From: Bacteroidota bacterium
Lineage (GTDB): Bacteria > Bacteroidota > Bacteroidia > NS11-12g > UBA955
Length of the DNA: 64,000 nt
NCBI GenBank assembly: GCA_018333525.1
Contig: JAGXTF010000075.1
Coordinates: forward strand, 1 to 64,000
Direction: 5' to 3'
Shown here piece by piece: positions 1 to 8,331 of the stretch. How positions within the stretch are numbered: the stretch's first letter is position 1; each line of letters opens with the position of its first letter. The translations under genes and the position numbers were made by a program. The notes below the pieces were generated by a model, which saw only the letters and a list, made by a program, of their open reading frames with translations, had not been told where the DNA came from and did no database searches.

Positions 1-110
1 TCTTCACTCCTACAATCTCCAATGATCACAATCAAATATAGAATACCAAAAAATATTAATAACCCCAAAATAGTTAAGATAGTTTTTTTATATAATTTAA
101 AAATACTCAA
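1..110 (-). CDS. Partial small membrane protein downstream of RHS remnant
   Basis: Reading leftward from a TTG at 110, an open frame of 36 codons runs off the window edge. It encodes a short basic start (SIFKLYKK) and then a hydrophobic segment of about 20 residues (ILTILGLLIFFGILYLIVII) followed by GDCRSE, so a single N-terminal membrane span or signal anchor. It begins 5 bases after the RHS stop on the same strand, which is the usual position of an immunity or accessory gene behind an RHS toxin end. No family is recognised. The immunity role is only an inference from position. Confidence 0.45.
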   Translation of the reverse strand, partial: MSIFKLYKKTILTILGLLIFFGILYLIVIIGDCRSE

Positions 111-115
111 TTTTA

Positions 116-1465
116 TTACTTTGTATCTGAATTTAATCTAATGACGCCTGATACAGTGCTACTGACAACACCAGAGAATGTATTTTGTACTGCATTTAAT
201 TTTGGCATATCTAAAGACCTTTCAACAACATTAAAATCAAATTTGTGTGGCTTTATGCTCGCAAGATTATACGAAATTCCGTTTCCTACCGCATTTCCTG
301 CAACGTTTGTTAAGAATTCCCTGGTATTTGATACGTCTCTATATAATTGTTCACCAGAACTTAAGGAATTAATATTTATATTAACACTGCCACTTATTGT
401 TCCAGCACTATAATTCAAAAAAGAAGGAGTCTGAAAAACTCCGGCAGCTGCAACTGAACTCAAGTTAATTTGTCCAAATGCTTCTTTAAAATCTCCAGAG
501 TTCGCCAAATTTGTCATGAATTGAGCATTAGCATTACTTAGAGAATTTGTTAATCCAATTGTAAATCTTGACCCTCCAATAACGCCGCCTGCACCCAATG
601 TACTTAGTGTTATTGCCGTGTTAAATACGAATTTCTGGCCTTGATCACAGAACGAATACCATACTTCTCGTCGTGCTTTTGCTAATTTTGCATTTGCACT
701 TAATCCCATTCTATCTAAAGAAGTATTGAATCGCTCTGTATAGACTCTTTGATTTCCCCAAGTCTCTCCTGTTTGAGTTCTTAAATTATCGGTAGTCTCA
801 TATTTATTGTTGTTCATACCAAAGGATACCGTATTATTCTGATTGTCCACAAATGATAGTACGGTTCCTGGAAGTGCATTATATTCAATACCTCCATCAG
901 TTTTATATTTTACACCACTTTCACCAACTATTTCCATACTTTTCGCGTTTGTAATTTCAGCTAATCTGCCATTCCACATTTGAAGTATATATGTACTATT
1001 TGGATTTACATTTAATGTGTATGTATTTCCTTTAACAATTGTTGCTTTGCTGGCTTCTAAACCTTCTAAATCAACACAACTTATTGGCTCATTTTCTGAA
1101 AATGCATAACAACTAATTCCAGGATAATCTCGTGCCAAAGGATCCACACTCAAGAATTTACCTAGCATAGCATTGAGCATTCTGTATTCAAATGCAAAAT
1201 AATCACCTAATTCTCCAACTTTCTCCTGGTTATTAAACCCAAATCTATACCCATCGCTAGAATCGTGCGTGTAACTAAGCCCCGGCATGCTGCTACCAAA
1301 TGCATAATAAGTTTGCGCAGTATAAACATCTGCCATGTAATACATAACGGTATCACCGGCGCTATTCGTGTCAACCACTGCTGTTTTTCTGTCTAAAATC
1401 GTAGTAAGTACGTTGCCTAAGTGATTACTTAATTCATATTGTTTATATGTAAGTGTGCGTTTCAA
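116..1465 (-). CDS. RHS repeat-associated core domain protein, C-terminal remnant
   Basis: Residues 10-135 carry the Bacteroidota RHS-associated core: SNHLGNVLTT, then YRFGFNNQEK, a degenerate GARMYDP-like YEFRM/LNAMLGKFLSVDPLA stretch, YPGISCYAFSENEPI and DLEG. The remaining 310 residues form a variable C-terminal tip with no toxin motif that I recognise; two weakly hydrophobic Gly/Ala/Ser segments lie near residues 280-300 and 330-345. Full RHS proteins exceed 1000 residues, so the shell-forming repeats are missing. The nominal start is a TTG inside conserved sequence (VYIPNVKYLKRTL continues upstream in frame to a stop), so this is not a true start. An upstream piece continues in another frame at 1501-1599. 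Best read as a decayed gene that still holds a long open 3' part. Confidence 0.75.
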   Translation of the reverse strand: MKRTLTYKQYELSNHLGNVLTTILDRKTAVVDTNSAGDTVMYYMADVYTAQTYYAFGSSMPGLSYTHDSSDGYRFGFNNQEKVGELGDYFAFEYRMLNAMLGKFLSVDPLARDYPGISCYAFSENEPISCVDLEGLEASKATIVKGNTYTLNVNPNSTYILQMWNGRLAEITNAKSMEIVGESGVKYKTDGGIEYNALPGTVLSFVDNQNNTVSFGMNNNKYETTDNLRTQTGETWGNQRVYTERFNTSLDRMGLSANAKLAKARREVWYSFCDQGQKFVFNTAITLSTLGAGGVIGGSRFTIGLTNSLSNANAQFMTNLANSGDFKEAFGQINLSSVAAAGVFQTPSFLNYSAGTISGSVNININSLSSGEQLYRDVSNTREFLTNVAGNAVGNGISYNLASIKPHKFDFNVVERSLDMPKLNAVQNTFSGVVSSTVSGVIRLNSDTK

Positions 1466-1500
1466 ATACTTTACATTAGGAATATAAACTGTAAAGTTAG

Positions 1501-1599
1501 AATATTTGCAACAGTATCCAAATTCCCTGTACTATCCATAGCCAAGGTGCGCTGTAGGAGAGTTCTGCGTGGCTGGCACATGCCTATGCGCGATGAAAC
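1501..1599 (-). pseudogene. RHS gene fragment in shifted frame
   Basis: On the minus strand, a frame different from the downstream RHS reading frame encodes SSRIGM, a version of the YGSSRLGM motif that precedes the RHS core in Bacteroidota, followed by QRTLAMDSTGNLDTVANI. The homology then continues in the other frame as NFTVYIPNVKYLKR, so a frameshift near 1500 separates the two. Upstream, the similarity stops within about 30 bases, close to the insertion-element remnant. This shows the RHS gene is broken and truncated at its 5' side. Confidence 0.55.
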
Positions 1600-1781
1600 A
1601 GAGAAAAACATGAAAAAACGTATTTTATTGTGTTATTTTGTGATATTTCATGCAGTAATTGCTTAATTATTGCTACGAAAGATTGGAAGGAATCCCATTG
1701 CTTGGGAATTAAATCACTGCGAAGGAAGCCAGTGTTTTTTTCAAGTGCAGAGCGGATTATGCACGAAAGAATCATCCCGCC

Positions 1782-2041
1782 TTGATGATTATAATGTAGG
1801 CCAGACCGATGAGTTTGTATCACCGCACATGCACGCCACTGAGAAATCCGAAAACTCTCCACCAGAGATTGCGCCAGCCAACGCATTTTGGCCGACTTCA
1901 GAGCTTTTTTTTCAGCACCTCCTGCAACATGTGTTTATCCAGACTTAAATCAGCAACTAGTTTCTTTAAACGAAAATTTTCATCTTCAAGCTTCTTTAGC
2001 CTTCTAGATACTTTTTCAAATATGCTGAATTCTAATTTCAA
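1782..2041 (-). pseudogene. IS3 transposase OrfA C-terminus and OrfB N-terminus fragments
   Basis: OrfA fragment of 47 codons (1898-2041) ends in the conserved VADLSLDKHMLQEVLKKK motif of IS407-group OrfA. The OrfB fragment (about 35 codons to 1782) has the SQWRACAV..THRSGLHY motif, the usual ERRACRVLGLSRSSYHY region. After residue 35 of OrfB the sequence no longer looks like transposase. No DDE residues remain, so the product cannot be active. Confidence 0.65.
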
Positions 2042-2082
2042 TTAACCGAACTCAGGGAGTCTAGACAGGGGGGCAGTTTCCA
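1782..2082 (-). mobile_element. IS3-family (IS407-like) insertion sequence remnant
   Basis: Minus-strand reading from about 2082 begins with TGGAAACTGCCCCCCTG, resembling the C-rich terminal inverted repeats of IS3-family elements. Only 40 bases later comes the C-terminal end of OrfA (1898-2041), with the leucine-zipper type sequence RRLKKLEDENFRLKKLVADL and the ending LDKHMLQEVLKKKL before a TGA. The start of OrfB (1782-1886) follows, reading RWLAQSLVESFRISQWRACAV, the HTH-like N-terminus of OrfB. The rest of OrfB (catalytic DDE domain), the OrfA N-terminus and the right end are gone. The element is an internally deleted, inactive relic beside the broken RHS gene. Confidence 0.7.
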
Positions 2083-2131
2083 GCGGCGTCCGGGGAAAAT
2101 TGAGAAAAATTCAAATTATATGTCAAATTTT

Positions 2132-2635
2132 TCATTGCTCTCTGATTAGCGGCTTAGCATTTATGAATAGGGTGTCTCTGTTCAAACATTTAGCACACCT
2201 GGTATATATTATTTTATATAATTGATCATCTTTATAAATTAATAAATGTTTTAATTTGCCTCGTTTGTTGTAAATAAATAGTGGACCTTGTAATAAACCA
2301 ATCGAATCCAAATATTTCATTTGAATCAAAATGTTATTCTGAAAGCTCAAGGAATATCCACCCTTTGCATATCCCAAAGAATCCTTCTTTGCAAGAAACT
2401 CAATATCCCCTTGCTCATTATATATCAATGAATAGTCTATTTTATCATCAACATAAATCCAACCATATATTATAGAATCCTTACCATTAATCAATTCCTT
2501 TCTATCGATTACAAATTTCACGTTGCAGTCATTGCATTTTTTTGAAAGATCAATTTTTAATTTGCGCGAACAATTAACATTTGAGAAAATTGCAAGAAAA
2601 AGAACAACAAATAATTTATTTCCTGAGATAGTCAT
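2132..2635 (-). CDS. Hypothetical secreted or lipoprotein-like protein
   Basis: 167 residues with a hydrophobic N-terminal segment (KLFVVLFLAIFSNV) ending at Cys22, a possible but poor lipobox (NVNC). The rest contains four further cysteines in CNDC and CAKC pairs (residues about 34-37 and 147-150) and repeated beta-type segments (YGWIYVDDKIDYSLIYN, GPLFIYNKRGKLKHLLIYKDD) that resemble the MORN/toxin-antitoxin YwqK-like 'G.l..Y...G.l' pattern. No family is claimed. The ATG overlaps the end of an upstream open frame by 20 bases. It sits between mobile remnants and the ftcD operon. Confidence 0.5.
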   Translation of the reverse strand: MTISGNKLFVVLFLAIFSNVNCSRKLKIDLSKKCNDCNVKFVIDRKELINGKDSIIYGWIYVDDKIDYSLIYNEQGDIEFLAKKDSLGYAKGGYSLSFQNNILIQMKYLDSIGLLQGPLFIYNKRGKLKHLLIYKDDQLYKIIYTRCAKCLNRDTLFINAKPLIREQ

Positions 2636-2918
2636 ATGAGCCTTCTTGTGGTTTAGTGCTGGTTCTTGACATGCCCTTTATTGGCGTTGTAGTAGGTTCT
2701 TTACCATCGGCTGATGTCCACATTAGTCTATGCACTTGATAGTCATAAGTTTTACCTCTATTTGTGGAAATAAAATCACTAATTTGTAATTGTGTCATTC
2801 CTATCATCGCTCCAAATGATGTTTCGAGATGCATTCCATAATACATTGATGTTTCATTGTCATTTTGAGCGAGAACATACCAATAATATTGATTTACCCG
2901 TGTCAAAGTAATGTAAAA
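2616..2918 (-). pseudogene. Unrecognised open frame, possible gene fragment
   Basis: Between the SRPBCC gene and the gene starting at 2635 an open frame of about 100 codons ends in a stop that overlaps that downstream start. It encodes hydrophilic sequence (for example MYYGMHLETSFGAMIGMTQ and YDYQVHRLMWTSADGKEP) that looks like real protein rather than random translation, but no start codon fits without overlapping the SRPBCC gene. It may be the tail of a truncated gene. Function unknown. Confidence 0.25.
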
Positions 2919-2919
2919 C

Positions 2920-3297
2920 TTAATCGAAAAACTCCTGCAAACTGGCCATATATGCACCATCCCAACCTTCAGCCATGTCTTCATAGGATTCATCCGGAAT
3001 ATTGGTGTGCCGGACTTCCACGCTGGTGCCATCCTTATCTGCATGTAATTTTATGGTTACAATGGATGCGGGTTCCTGATCCCCGAAATACCAATGCTGT
3101 ACAATCTTTTTATTTTCTTCAAACTCCAGATTTTTACCAATTATACTGTCATTCCATAAACTGAATTCACTATTTGGTACGGTATCCATAACCGCATCCT
3201 CCCCGGTCCATAATTTAATACTTACAGGATTTGTCAACGCCGCATACACCTCTTCCGGAGGCGCAGGTAAATAATAATATTTCTTAAAGTCCTTCAA
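2920..3297 (-). CDS. SRPBCC / AHSA1-like domain protein
   Basis: 125 residues spanning one START-like (SRPBCC) fold of the AHSA1 type. Landmarks are the first strand and helix YYLPAPPEEVYAALTNP, the KLWTG turn, the central VQHWYFGDQEPASIVTIKL strands, EVRHTNIP, and a C-terminal amphipathic helix WDGAYMASLQEFFD. Members bind hydrophobic ligands or assist chaperones; the ligand cannot be told here. Length is normal for the family. It is the third gene of the leftward ftcD run, 28 bases downstream of the sorting-domain protein. Confidence 0.8.
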   Translation of the reverse strand: MKDFKKYYYLPAPPEEVYAALTNPVSIKLWTGEDAVMDTVPNSEFSLWNDSIIGKNLEFEENKKIVQHWYFGDQEPASIVTIKLHADKDGTSVEVRHTNIPDESYEDMAEGWDGAYMASLQEFFD

Positions 3298-3325
3298 TAC
3301 TTCAAATTTAATTGTTTCACCGAAT

Positions 3326-4294
3326 TCATTCCACCATTATTTTGTGAAATGCGTCATGTATTTGAACGCAATATATTCCGGAATGGAGATTCAATGGTAT
3401 TTCATTATATCCCGCTTCCATGTCTATCTCTTTAATTAACTTTCCGGAGCAGGAATAGATACAGATTTTGCAAGAATTAACGCTGGAAAAATGCCATACA
3501 TTTCCTGAAATAGGATTTGAAAAATATTCCAAATTTGATTTTTGATTTGTGGCGGAAACATTTTTATTTTCATGAATAACACCCACGGCATCCAGATCAA
3601 ATCCGCCTGAGGGAAACCGCGTTGGCCAAGGGTCGTTGATTTTTCTACCGTTAATATCGTGTTGTGCATATTTGGAATTTAAACAACCTACAACATCCCT
3701 AATCCTTACAAAACGAATATCAGAAATATCAAGGTTCCCGCTATCCTTTAACTCCAATAAATCAAAAGGTGTTCCATAGCCTGCTATATATTTACCTGCA
3801 AGATTGTTTACATTTTCCGGATAGGTAAATCCAAATCCTGCTGTTTGTTTACTTGTATCTGTAAGGGATTGCGACGGAAACCGCACAAAGTGGATTCCAT
3901 CAGAACTCACTTCCACAAATGCGAGTTCCAAAAATGTATCTAAAAAAGTATTTTCAAAAACTGCAAAATCCCAACCACCTTCATCGCGGATCGGATATTG
4001 AAATTGAAGTGTTGCATACCCACCGTCGCCAAGACTTAAAACTCCATTTTGAAGTGCTTTCCCTGTTGCGGAAATGGTATCTCCAACATTTGCATATCCG
4101 GAATCCGGCATGGAAATATCCATGAAACCGCGCACTACTTTGCAAGTTTTTGCCCAAGAGACAAAACAACTGCTGTCATGCTTAAGCGCAGAACTCCCCG
4201 ATTTTCCCGCTGCGGGAGCGAATTGTGAAAAACCAGTTTTTATCGTAAAAACAGAAATAAAAAAGAAAGAAGAAATAATAAGAAATTTCTGCAT
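3326..4294 (-). CDS. Secreted surface protein with type IX sorting domain
   Basis: 322 residues. Residues 1-23 form a signal peptide (IISSFFFISVFTIKTGFSQ). The body has a jelly-roll-like pattern also seen in cell-surface proteins of vitamin/cobalamin uptake loci: LGDGGYATLQF, GWDFAVFENTF, AFVEVSSDGIHFVRFP, FVRIRDVVG and GFDLDAVGVI. The last 70 residues, with SNPISGNVWHF, CKICIYSCSGKLIKEI and SGIYCVQI, are a C-terminal beta domain of the type A sorting class, so export through the type IX system and attachment at the cell surface are expected. It begins 11 bases after ftcD stops and is probably cotranscribed; a functional link to folate/histidine metabolism is not evident. Confidence 0.7.
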   Translation of the reverse strand: MQKFLIISSFFFISVFTIKTGFSQFAPAAGKSGSSALKHDSSCFVSWAKTCKVVRGFMDISMPDSGYANVGDTISATGKALQNGVLSLGDGGYATLQFQYPIRDEGGWDFAVFENTFLDTFLELAFVEVSSDGIHFVRFPSQSLTDTSKQTAGFGFTYPENVNNLAGKYIAGYGTPFDLLELKDSGNLDISDIRFVRIRDVVGCLNSKYAQHDINGRKINDPWPTRFPSGGFDLDAVGVIHENKNVSATNQKSNLEYFSNPISGNVWHFSSVNSCKICIYSCSGKLIKEIDMEAGYNEIPLNLHSGIYCVQIHDAFHKIMVE

Positions 4295-4305
4295 GATTCA
4301 GGTAT

Positions 4306-5997
4306 TTATCCGCGCAAACGGGTTTCTACGCCATCAATGATTTGATTCAATTGCTTCCTGGAATCCTGGAATAATTTTTCTGCTTTTATTGTAATTTCTG
4401 ATGCCCAATTTTTATCATCCAGACTCTGTGCATTTATCAATACATTCATCCAGGCACCTTGCATGGCAGTGAGTAAACATGCGGCTCCAACCCCTGCATC
4501 ACTGAGGGAATTTGGATTGCCCTTTTCCACCATTTCGCGAATCAACGGAATGGCCTCAGCTGCGGTTTCCAATGTGGTATATGGAATTTCAGTTGCAAAT
4601 TTACTCGCAGCCTGAATTTGTTTCTTTCTCGCTACTTTCTGTTCATCGGTGTCTTTCGGCATTCCAAATCCTTCCATAATTGCATTAAATGAGCGCGTAT
4701 CTTCATCCACGAGAAACAGCATTCTGGATTTAATTTTTTGTCCTTTTTCAGCCCACGGTGAAAATTCAGCTACCCTCTCTTCCCAACCTCTTTTTGAAGC
4801 AGATAAATTGGCAACCATGGTGCCTAAAGCTATGCCAAATGAACCAACAGCGGCCGCAACGCTACCGCCTCCGGGAGCAGGACTATCCGATGCTGTAACA
4901 TTAGCAAATTCCTTTACACTTAATGAAATTAATTTTTCATCAGCAATATTTTTTAACAAATATTCAATTATTTTTTTATTTGGATCAAATGGACCAAGTT
5001 CATCCAAACCCATACTTTTTACTGCAGTCCAAATCAAATCTTCCTCACTGACTCCTACACTTAATCCCTGTTTTTCTAGAAAATATTTTCCTGCGTCCAG
5101 CATGGGTTGCAAGGGTACAAGTCCTACGAGTTCAGATCCGGTAACTCTTGCACCGCGTTCATCTGCGCTTTTTCTGCATTCTTCAAATACAGTATGTAAG
5201 GCTGTATTTCTGAAATTCGTGAGATTGATACTAATCTGCGCCATTTGATATTCCTCAATATACCATCCAATTGCTTTTACATTTTTTAATTTTCCGGGAA
5301 TACGAACAGGTTCTCCGTTCGCATCTGTTTTTATTTTCCCGGAATACGGATTTCCTTCGCGCACCACACGTCCCGCTTCTCTAATATCAAATGCAATTCG
5401 GTTCGCAATTCTGGTGCTTTTGGAATTCAGATTTACATTATATGCGATTAAAAAATCGCGGGCTCCTATAACCGTACCACCTGCTGATGTATGAAATTCA
5501 TCAGGACCAAAATCCGGTTTCCATTCCGGTAATTTTATTTTATCAAAAAATCCTTCATACTCCCCGGCGCGAATCACGCTTAAGTTCTTGCGGTTTTCAT
5601 TTTCCTGCGCGGCTTCATATAAATAAATCGGAATGTGTAATTCGGTTCCCACTTTCCTGGCTAGCATTTTCGCATATTCTGCTGTTTCTTCCATGGAAAT
5701 ACCACTGATAGGTATCAGAGGACAAACATCGGTAGCACCCATTCTGGGATGTTCCCCTTTATGGTTGGCCATATTGATGAGTTCAGAAGCTTTTTGAATT
5801 CCCAGAAATGCCGCTTGTACTACCGCCTCCGGTTCACCAACGAAAGTAACCACGGTACGATTGGTTGCTTTGCCCGGATCCACATCCAACAATCGAATAC
5901 CGTCAACAGATTCAATAGCATTTGTAATTTGCTCAATCACAGCCATATCGCGGCCTTCACTAAAATTAGGTACACATTCAATCAGCCTTTTTTGCAT
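4306..5997 (-). CDS. ftcD: Glutamate formimidoyltransferase / formimidotetrahydrofolate cyclodeaminase
   Basis: Bifunctional enzyme of histidine degradation: moves the formimino group of formiminoglutamate to tetrahydrofolate and then deaminates it to 5,10-methenyl-THF. Residues 1-180 are the transferase N domain (CVPNFSEGRD at the start; catalytic His83 in GEHPRMGATD), 181-300 the transferase C domain (GWYIEEYQMAQISINLTN), and about 360-560 the all-helical cyclodeaminase domain (ASDSPAPGGGSVAAAVG, GNPNSLSDAGVGA). Its 563 residues match the fused eukaryote-like form found in many Bacteroidota. First gene of a leftward operon; no other hut gene is in the window. A TACCTTTG promoter box ends 4 bases before the ATG. 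Confidence 0.95.
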   Translation of the reverse strand: MQKRLIECVPNFSEGRDMAVIEQITNAIESVDGIRLLDVDPGKATNRTVVTFVGEPEAVVQAAFLGIQKASELINMANHKGEHPRMGATDVCPLIPISGISMEETAEYAKMLARKVGTELHIPIYLYEAAQENENRKNLSVIRAGEYEGFFDKIKLPEWKPDFGPDEFHTSAGGTVIGARDFLIAYNVNLNSKSTRIANRIAFDIREAGRVVREGNPYSGKIKTDANGEPVRIPGKLKNVKAIGWYIEEYQMAQISINLTNFRNTALHTVFEECRKSADERGARVTGSELVGLVPLQPMLDAGKYFLEKQGLSVGVSEEDLIWTAVKSMGLDELGPFDPNKKIIEYLLKNIADEKLISLSVKEFANVTASDSPAPGGGSVAAAVGSFGIALGTMVANLSASKRGWEERVAEFSPWAEKGQKIKSRMLFLVDEDTRSFNAIMEGFGMPKDTDEQKVARKKQIQAASKFATEIPYTTLETAAEAIPLIREMVEKGNPNSLSDAGVGAACLLTAMQGAWMNVLINAQSLDDKNWASEITIKAEKLFQDSRKQLNQIIDGVETRLRG

Positions 5998-6001
5998 GGC
6001 G

Positions 6002-6009
6002 CAAAGGTA
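6002..6009 (-). promoter_or_regulatory. Promoter -7 box of ftcD (TACCTTTG)
   Basis: Minus-strand TACCTTTG matches the Bacteroidota -7 consensus TAnnTTTG. Only 4 bases separate it from the ftcD ATG, so the transcript would have almost no leader. Confidence 0.5.
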
Positions 6010-6100
6010 CTTCTATCAGAATGAAAGTCAAAGTTGAAAGATGAGTTCGCATTGTGTATAGCTTGCGCAGCAATATGCTGTTGACAACAACCCATTATTT

Positions 6101-6255
6101 CGCACAGAACACACAGAAACTCACAGAAGGATTTTTCGCAGTAATTGTAGATGATTTTTTATTTCATTCTGTCGCCTATTTGAAAATTTGGAATTTATGA
6201 ATTGGATGCTAATTAATTTCTGTGTTTTTTCTGTGGGTTCTGTGTTTTCTGTGCG
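6101..6255. repeat. Inverted CAGAAAACACAGAA-type repeats before the GxxExxY gene
   Basis: A run made of CACAGAAnnCACAGAA phrases at 6101-6130 is repeated in inverted orientation at 6217-6255 (TTCTGTGTTTTTTCTGTGGG and TTCTGTGTTTTCTGTGCGC), with about 87 bases between. The 6010-6364 interval holds no other gene; the second arm lies inside a meaningless upstream extension of the following open frame. Confidence 0.6.
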
Positions 6256-6364
6256 CATTTTCAGGATAACTCGGCTTATATTAATTAAGTTCGGTTATCC
6301 GTGTATAAACTTATATAATCGGTTATTCCTTTTTATTATCTTTCGTTTCATTGAATCATTGCAT

Positions 6365-6742
6365 ATGGAATTAAATGATCTAAGTTTTATTATTCGCAAA
6401 TGTATTTTTGAAGTCCATAAAAATTTAGGTCCTGGTTTACTTGAAAGCATTTATGAAGATGCATTGTACATTGAATTAGAACAATGCAAACTTGCAGTGA
6501 AAAGGCAAGTTGGTATTCCCGTGAATTACAAAGGTGTAAATTTAGGTCATGGATTTAGGGCTGACTTAATTGTAGAAGGAAAGGTGATTATTGAGATTAA
6601 ATCAGTGGAGTTTTTGAATAGGGTACATTCAAAGCAAGTTTTAACTTACCTCAAGCTTATGAATATGAAACTTGGCATTCTGGTAAATTTTAATGAGTCT
6701 TATATAAGCGATCAGGAAAGCATCATTCGCCTGATGATTTAA
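6365..6742 (+). CDS. GxxExxY family protein (PD-(D/E)xK-like)
   Basis: 125 residues of the GxxExxY family: the name-giving motif is GLLESIYEDAL, followed by YKGVNLGHGFRADLIVEGKVIIEIKSVE, in which the Asp and the E-x-K pair are arranged as in PD-(D/E)xK nucleases, then HSKQVLTYLKLMNMKLGILVNF. Catalytic activity is unproven for the family. The frame is open 60 codons further upstream, but that part translates the inverted CACAGAA repeats, so the ATG at 6365 (MELNDLSF) is chosen. Such genes are frequent, dispersed and often multicopy in Bacteroidota. It stands alone between the ftcD operon and the phosphohexomutase. Confidence 0.8.
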   Translation: MELNDLSFIIRKCIFEVHKNLGPGLLESIYEDALYIELEQCKLAVKRQVGIPVNYKGVNLGHGFRADLIVEGKVIIEIKSVEFLNRVHSKQVLTYLKLMNMKLGILVNFNESYISDQESIIRLMI

Positions 6743-6902
6743 TTTGATTGGAGAAACCGGAATAAATCATCAGGAAAATACAATTTAATGGATGAACTCC
6801 AGGGTGGATTTTGCGTCAATTGTTCGCATTTATCGAAGTATCTGGCGGCATTGGATTCTGCTCCATACGTCAAATGGGCTTAAAATTCTCATTTTTAATG
6901 CC

Positions 6903-6910
6903 TAATTTCG
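6903..6910 (+). promoter_or_regulatory. Promoter -7 box of the phosphohexomutase gene (TAATTTCG)
   Basis: TAATTTCG is one base off TAnnTTTG and lies 11 bases before the ATG at 6922, supporting that start over the earlier in-frame ATGs. Confidence 0.35.
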
Positions 6911-6921
6911 CGCCCCGATTT

Positions 6922-8298
6922 ATGACGCTCATTAAATCTATCTCAGGTGTCCGCGGTACTATTGGCGGTAATGCAGGAGACAACCTTACCCCCATTGATA
7001 TTGTTCAGTTTTCCGCCGCATTTGGATCCTGGCTTCTTGCCCAAAACAAGGGTAACCGTGTTGTCATTGGCCGCGATGCACGTTTGAGTGGTGAAATGGT
7101 TCAGGGCCTTATTGCGAACACACTTGTAGGTATGGGATTTGAAGTTGTGGATCTGGGGCTCGCTACAACACCTACTGTCGAAATTGCTATTCCTGAAGAA
7201 AAAGCTGCCGGTGGTATCATTATTACCGCCAGCCATAATCCGAAACAATGGAATGCAATGAAATTGCTCAATTCCAGAGGGGAATTTATTTCAGAGGATG
7301 ATGGAAATTCAATATTGAAAATAATAGATCAGGGCAATGTTTGGTACGCCACCATTGATGCTTTGGGATCTATTACACAAAAAGATTATCTGGACCGCCA
7401 CATTGAAATGATACTTCAACTGCCGTTGGTAGACGTGGAAGCCATAAAATCCAAAAATTATCACATAGCAGTGGATGCAGTGAACAGCGTTGGCGGTTTA
7501 GCCATTCCGCAATTGCTCGATGCTCTGGGAGTTAAGAAAATTGAAAAACTGCACTGTGAACCTACAGGCAAATTTGCCCATAACCCGGAACCATTGCCGG
7601 AACATCTGGGCGAAATTGCTTCCCTGGTTAAGGATAAAAAGTGCAATCTGGGTGTGGTAGTAGATCCGGATGCGGATCGTTTGGCTTTGGTTTGCGAAGA
7701 CGGAGAAATGTTTGGCGAAGAATATACTCTGGTTGCCATTTCCGATTATGTTTTAAAAAATACACCGGGTAATACTGTCAGTAATTTGAGCAGTACCAGA
7801 GCCCTTCGCGAGATAACCGAAAAGGCAGGACAAAAATATTTTGCAAGTGCGGTTGGTGAAGTGAATGTGGTTGCAAAAATGAGAGACAATAATGCCATTA
7901 TTGGGGGAGAAGGAAATGGAGGAGTCATATATCCCGAATTACATTATGGTCGCGATGCATTGGTTGGAATCGCTTTGTTCTTGAGCCATCTGGCAAAATC
8001 CAATGTGAGTGCCAGCGTATTGCGCCGCGGTTATCCGAATTATTTTATTTCAAAAAATAAGGCAGAATTACAACCTGAAACCAATGTAGATCAAGTATTG
8101 GCATCGCTGCGCGATAAGTATAAAAAAAATCCGGTGAATACCATTGACGGAGTGCGCATTGAGTTTGACGAAGACTGGGTGCATTTACGCAAAAGCAATA
8201 CTGAACCCATCATACGCATTTATGCAGAAAGCAGTACACAGAATACAGCAGATGCACTTGCGAAAAAGATCATTCAGGATATTGGTAATTTGATTTAA
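6922..8298 (+). CDS. glmM: Phosphoglucosamine mutase-type phosphohexomutase
   Basis: 458 residues of the alpha-D-phosphohexomutase family, which interconverts hexose (or glucosamine) 1- and 6-phosphates through a phosphoserine; in Bacteroidota this copy is normally the GlmM that feeds UDP-GlcNAc and cell-wall synthesis. Visible motifs: N-terminal IKSISGVRGTIG, phosphoserine loop TASHNPKQWNAMK (Ser104), metal loop DPDADRLAL, sugar loop GGEGNGGVIYPELHYGRDA and C-terminal phosphate loop RKSNTEPIIRIYAE. The frame extends 37 codons upstream without family similarity; the ATG at 6922 gives the expected N-terminus and sits behind a promoter-like box. ychF follows after 33 bases. Confidence 0.88.
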   Translation: MTLIKSISGVRGTIGGNAGDNLTPIDIVQFSAAFGSWLLAQNKGNRVVIGRDARLSGEMVQGLIANTLVGMGFEVVDLGLATTPTVEIAIPEEKAAGGIIITASHNPKQWNAMKLLNSRGEFISEDDGNSILKIIDQGNVWYATIDALGSITQKDYLDRHIEMILQLPLVDVEAIKSKNYHIAVDAVNSVGGLAIPQLLDALGVKKIEKLHCEPTGKFAHNPEPLPEHLGEIASLVKDKKCNLGVVVDPDADRLALVCEDGEMFGEEYTLVAISDYVLKNTPGNTVSNLSSTRALREITEKAGQKYFASAVGEVNVVAKMRDNNAIIGGEGNGGVIYPELHYGRDALVGIALFLSHLAKSNVSASVLRRGYPNYFISKNKAELQPETNVDQVLASLRDKYKKNPVNTIDGVRIEFDEDWVHLRKSNTEPIIRIYAESSTQNTADALAKKIIQDIGNLI

Positions 8299-8331
8299 TC
8301 TCAAAAAGCAATTAATTTTTTCGAATAATAT

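Noticed and set aside
6188-6364. Upstream extension of the GxxExxY gene
   Set aside because: The extra 59 residues translate the CACAGAA inverted repeat and lie outside the family's length.
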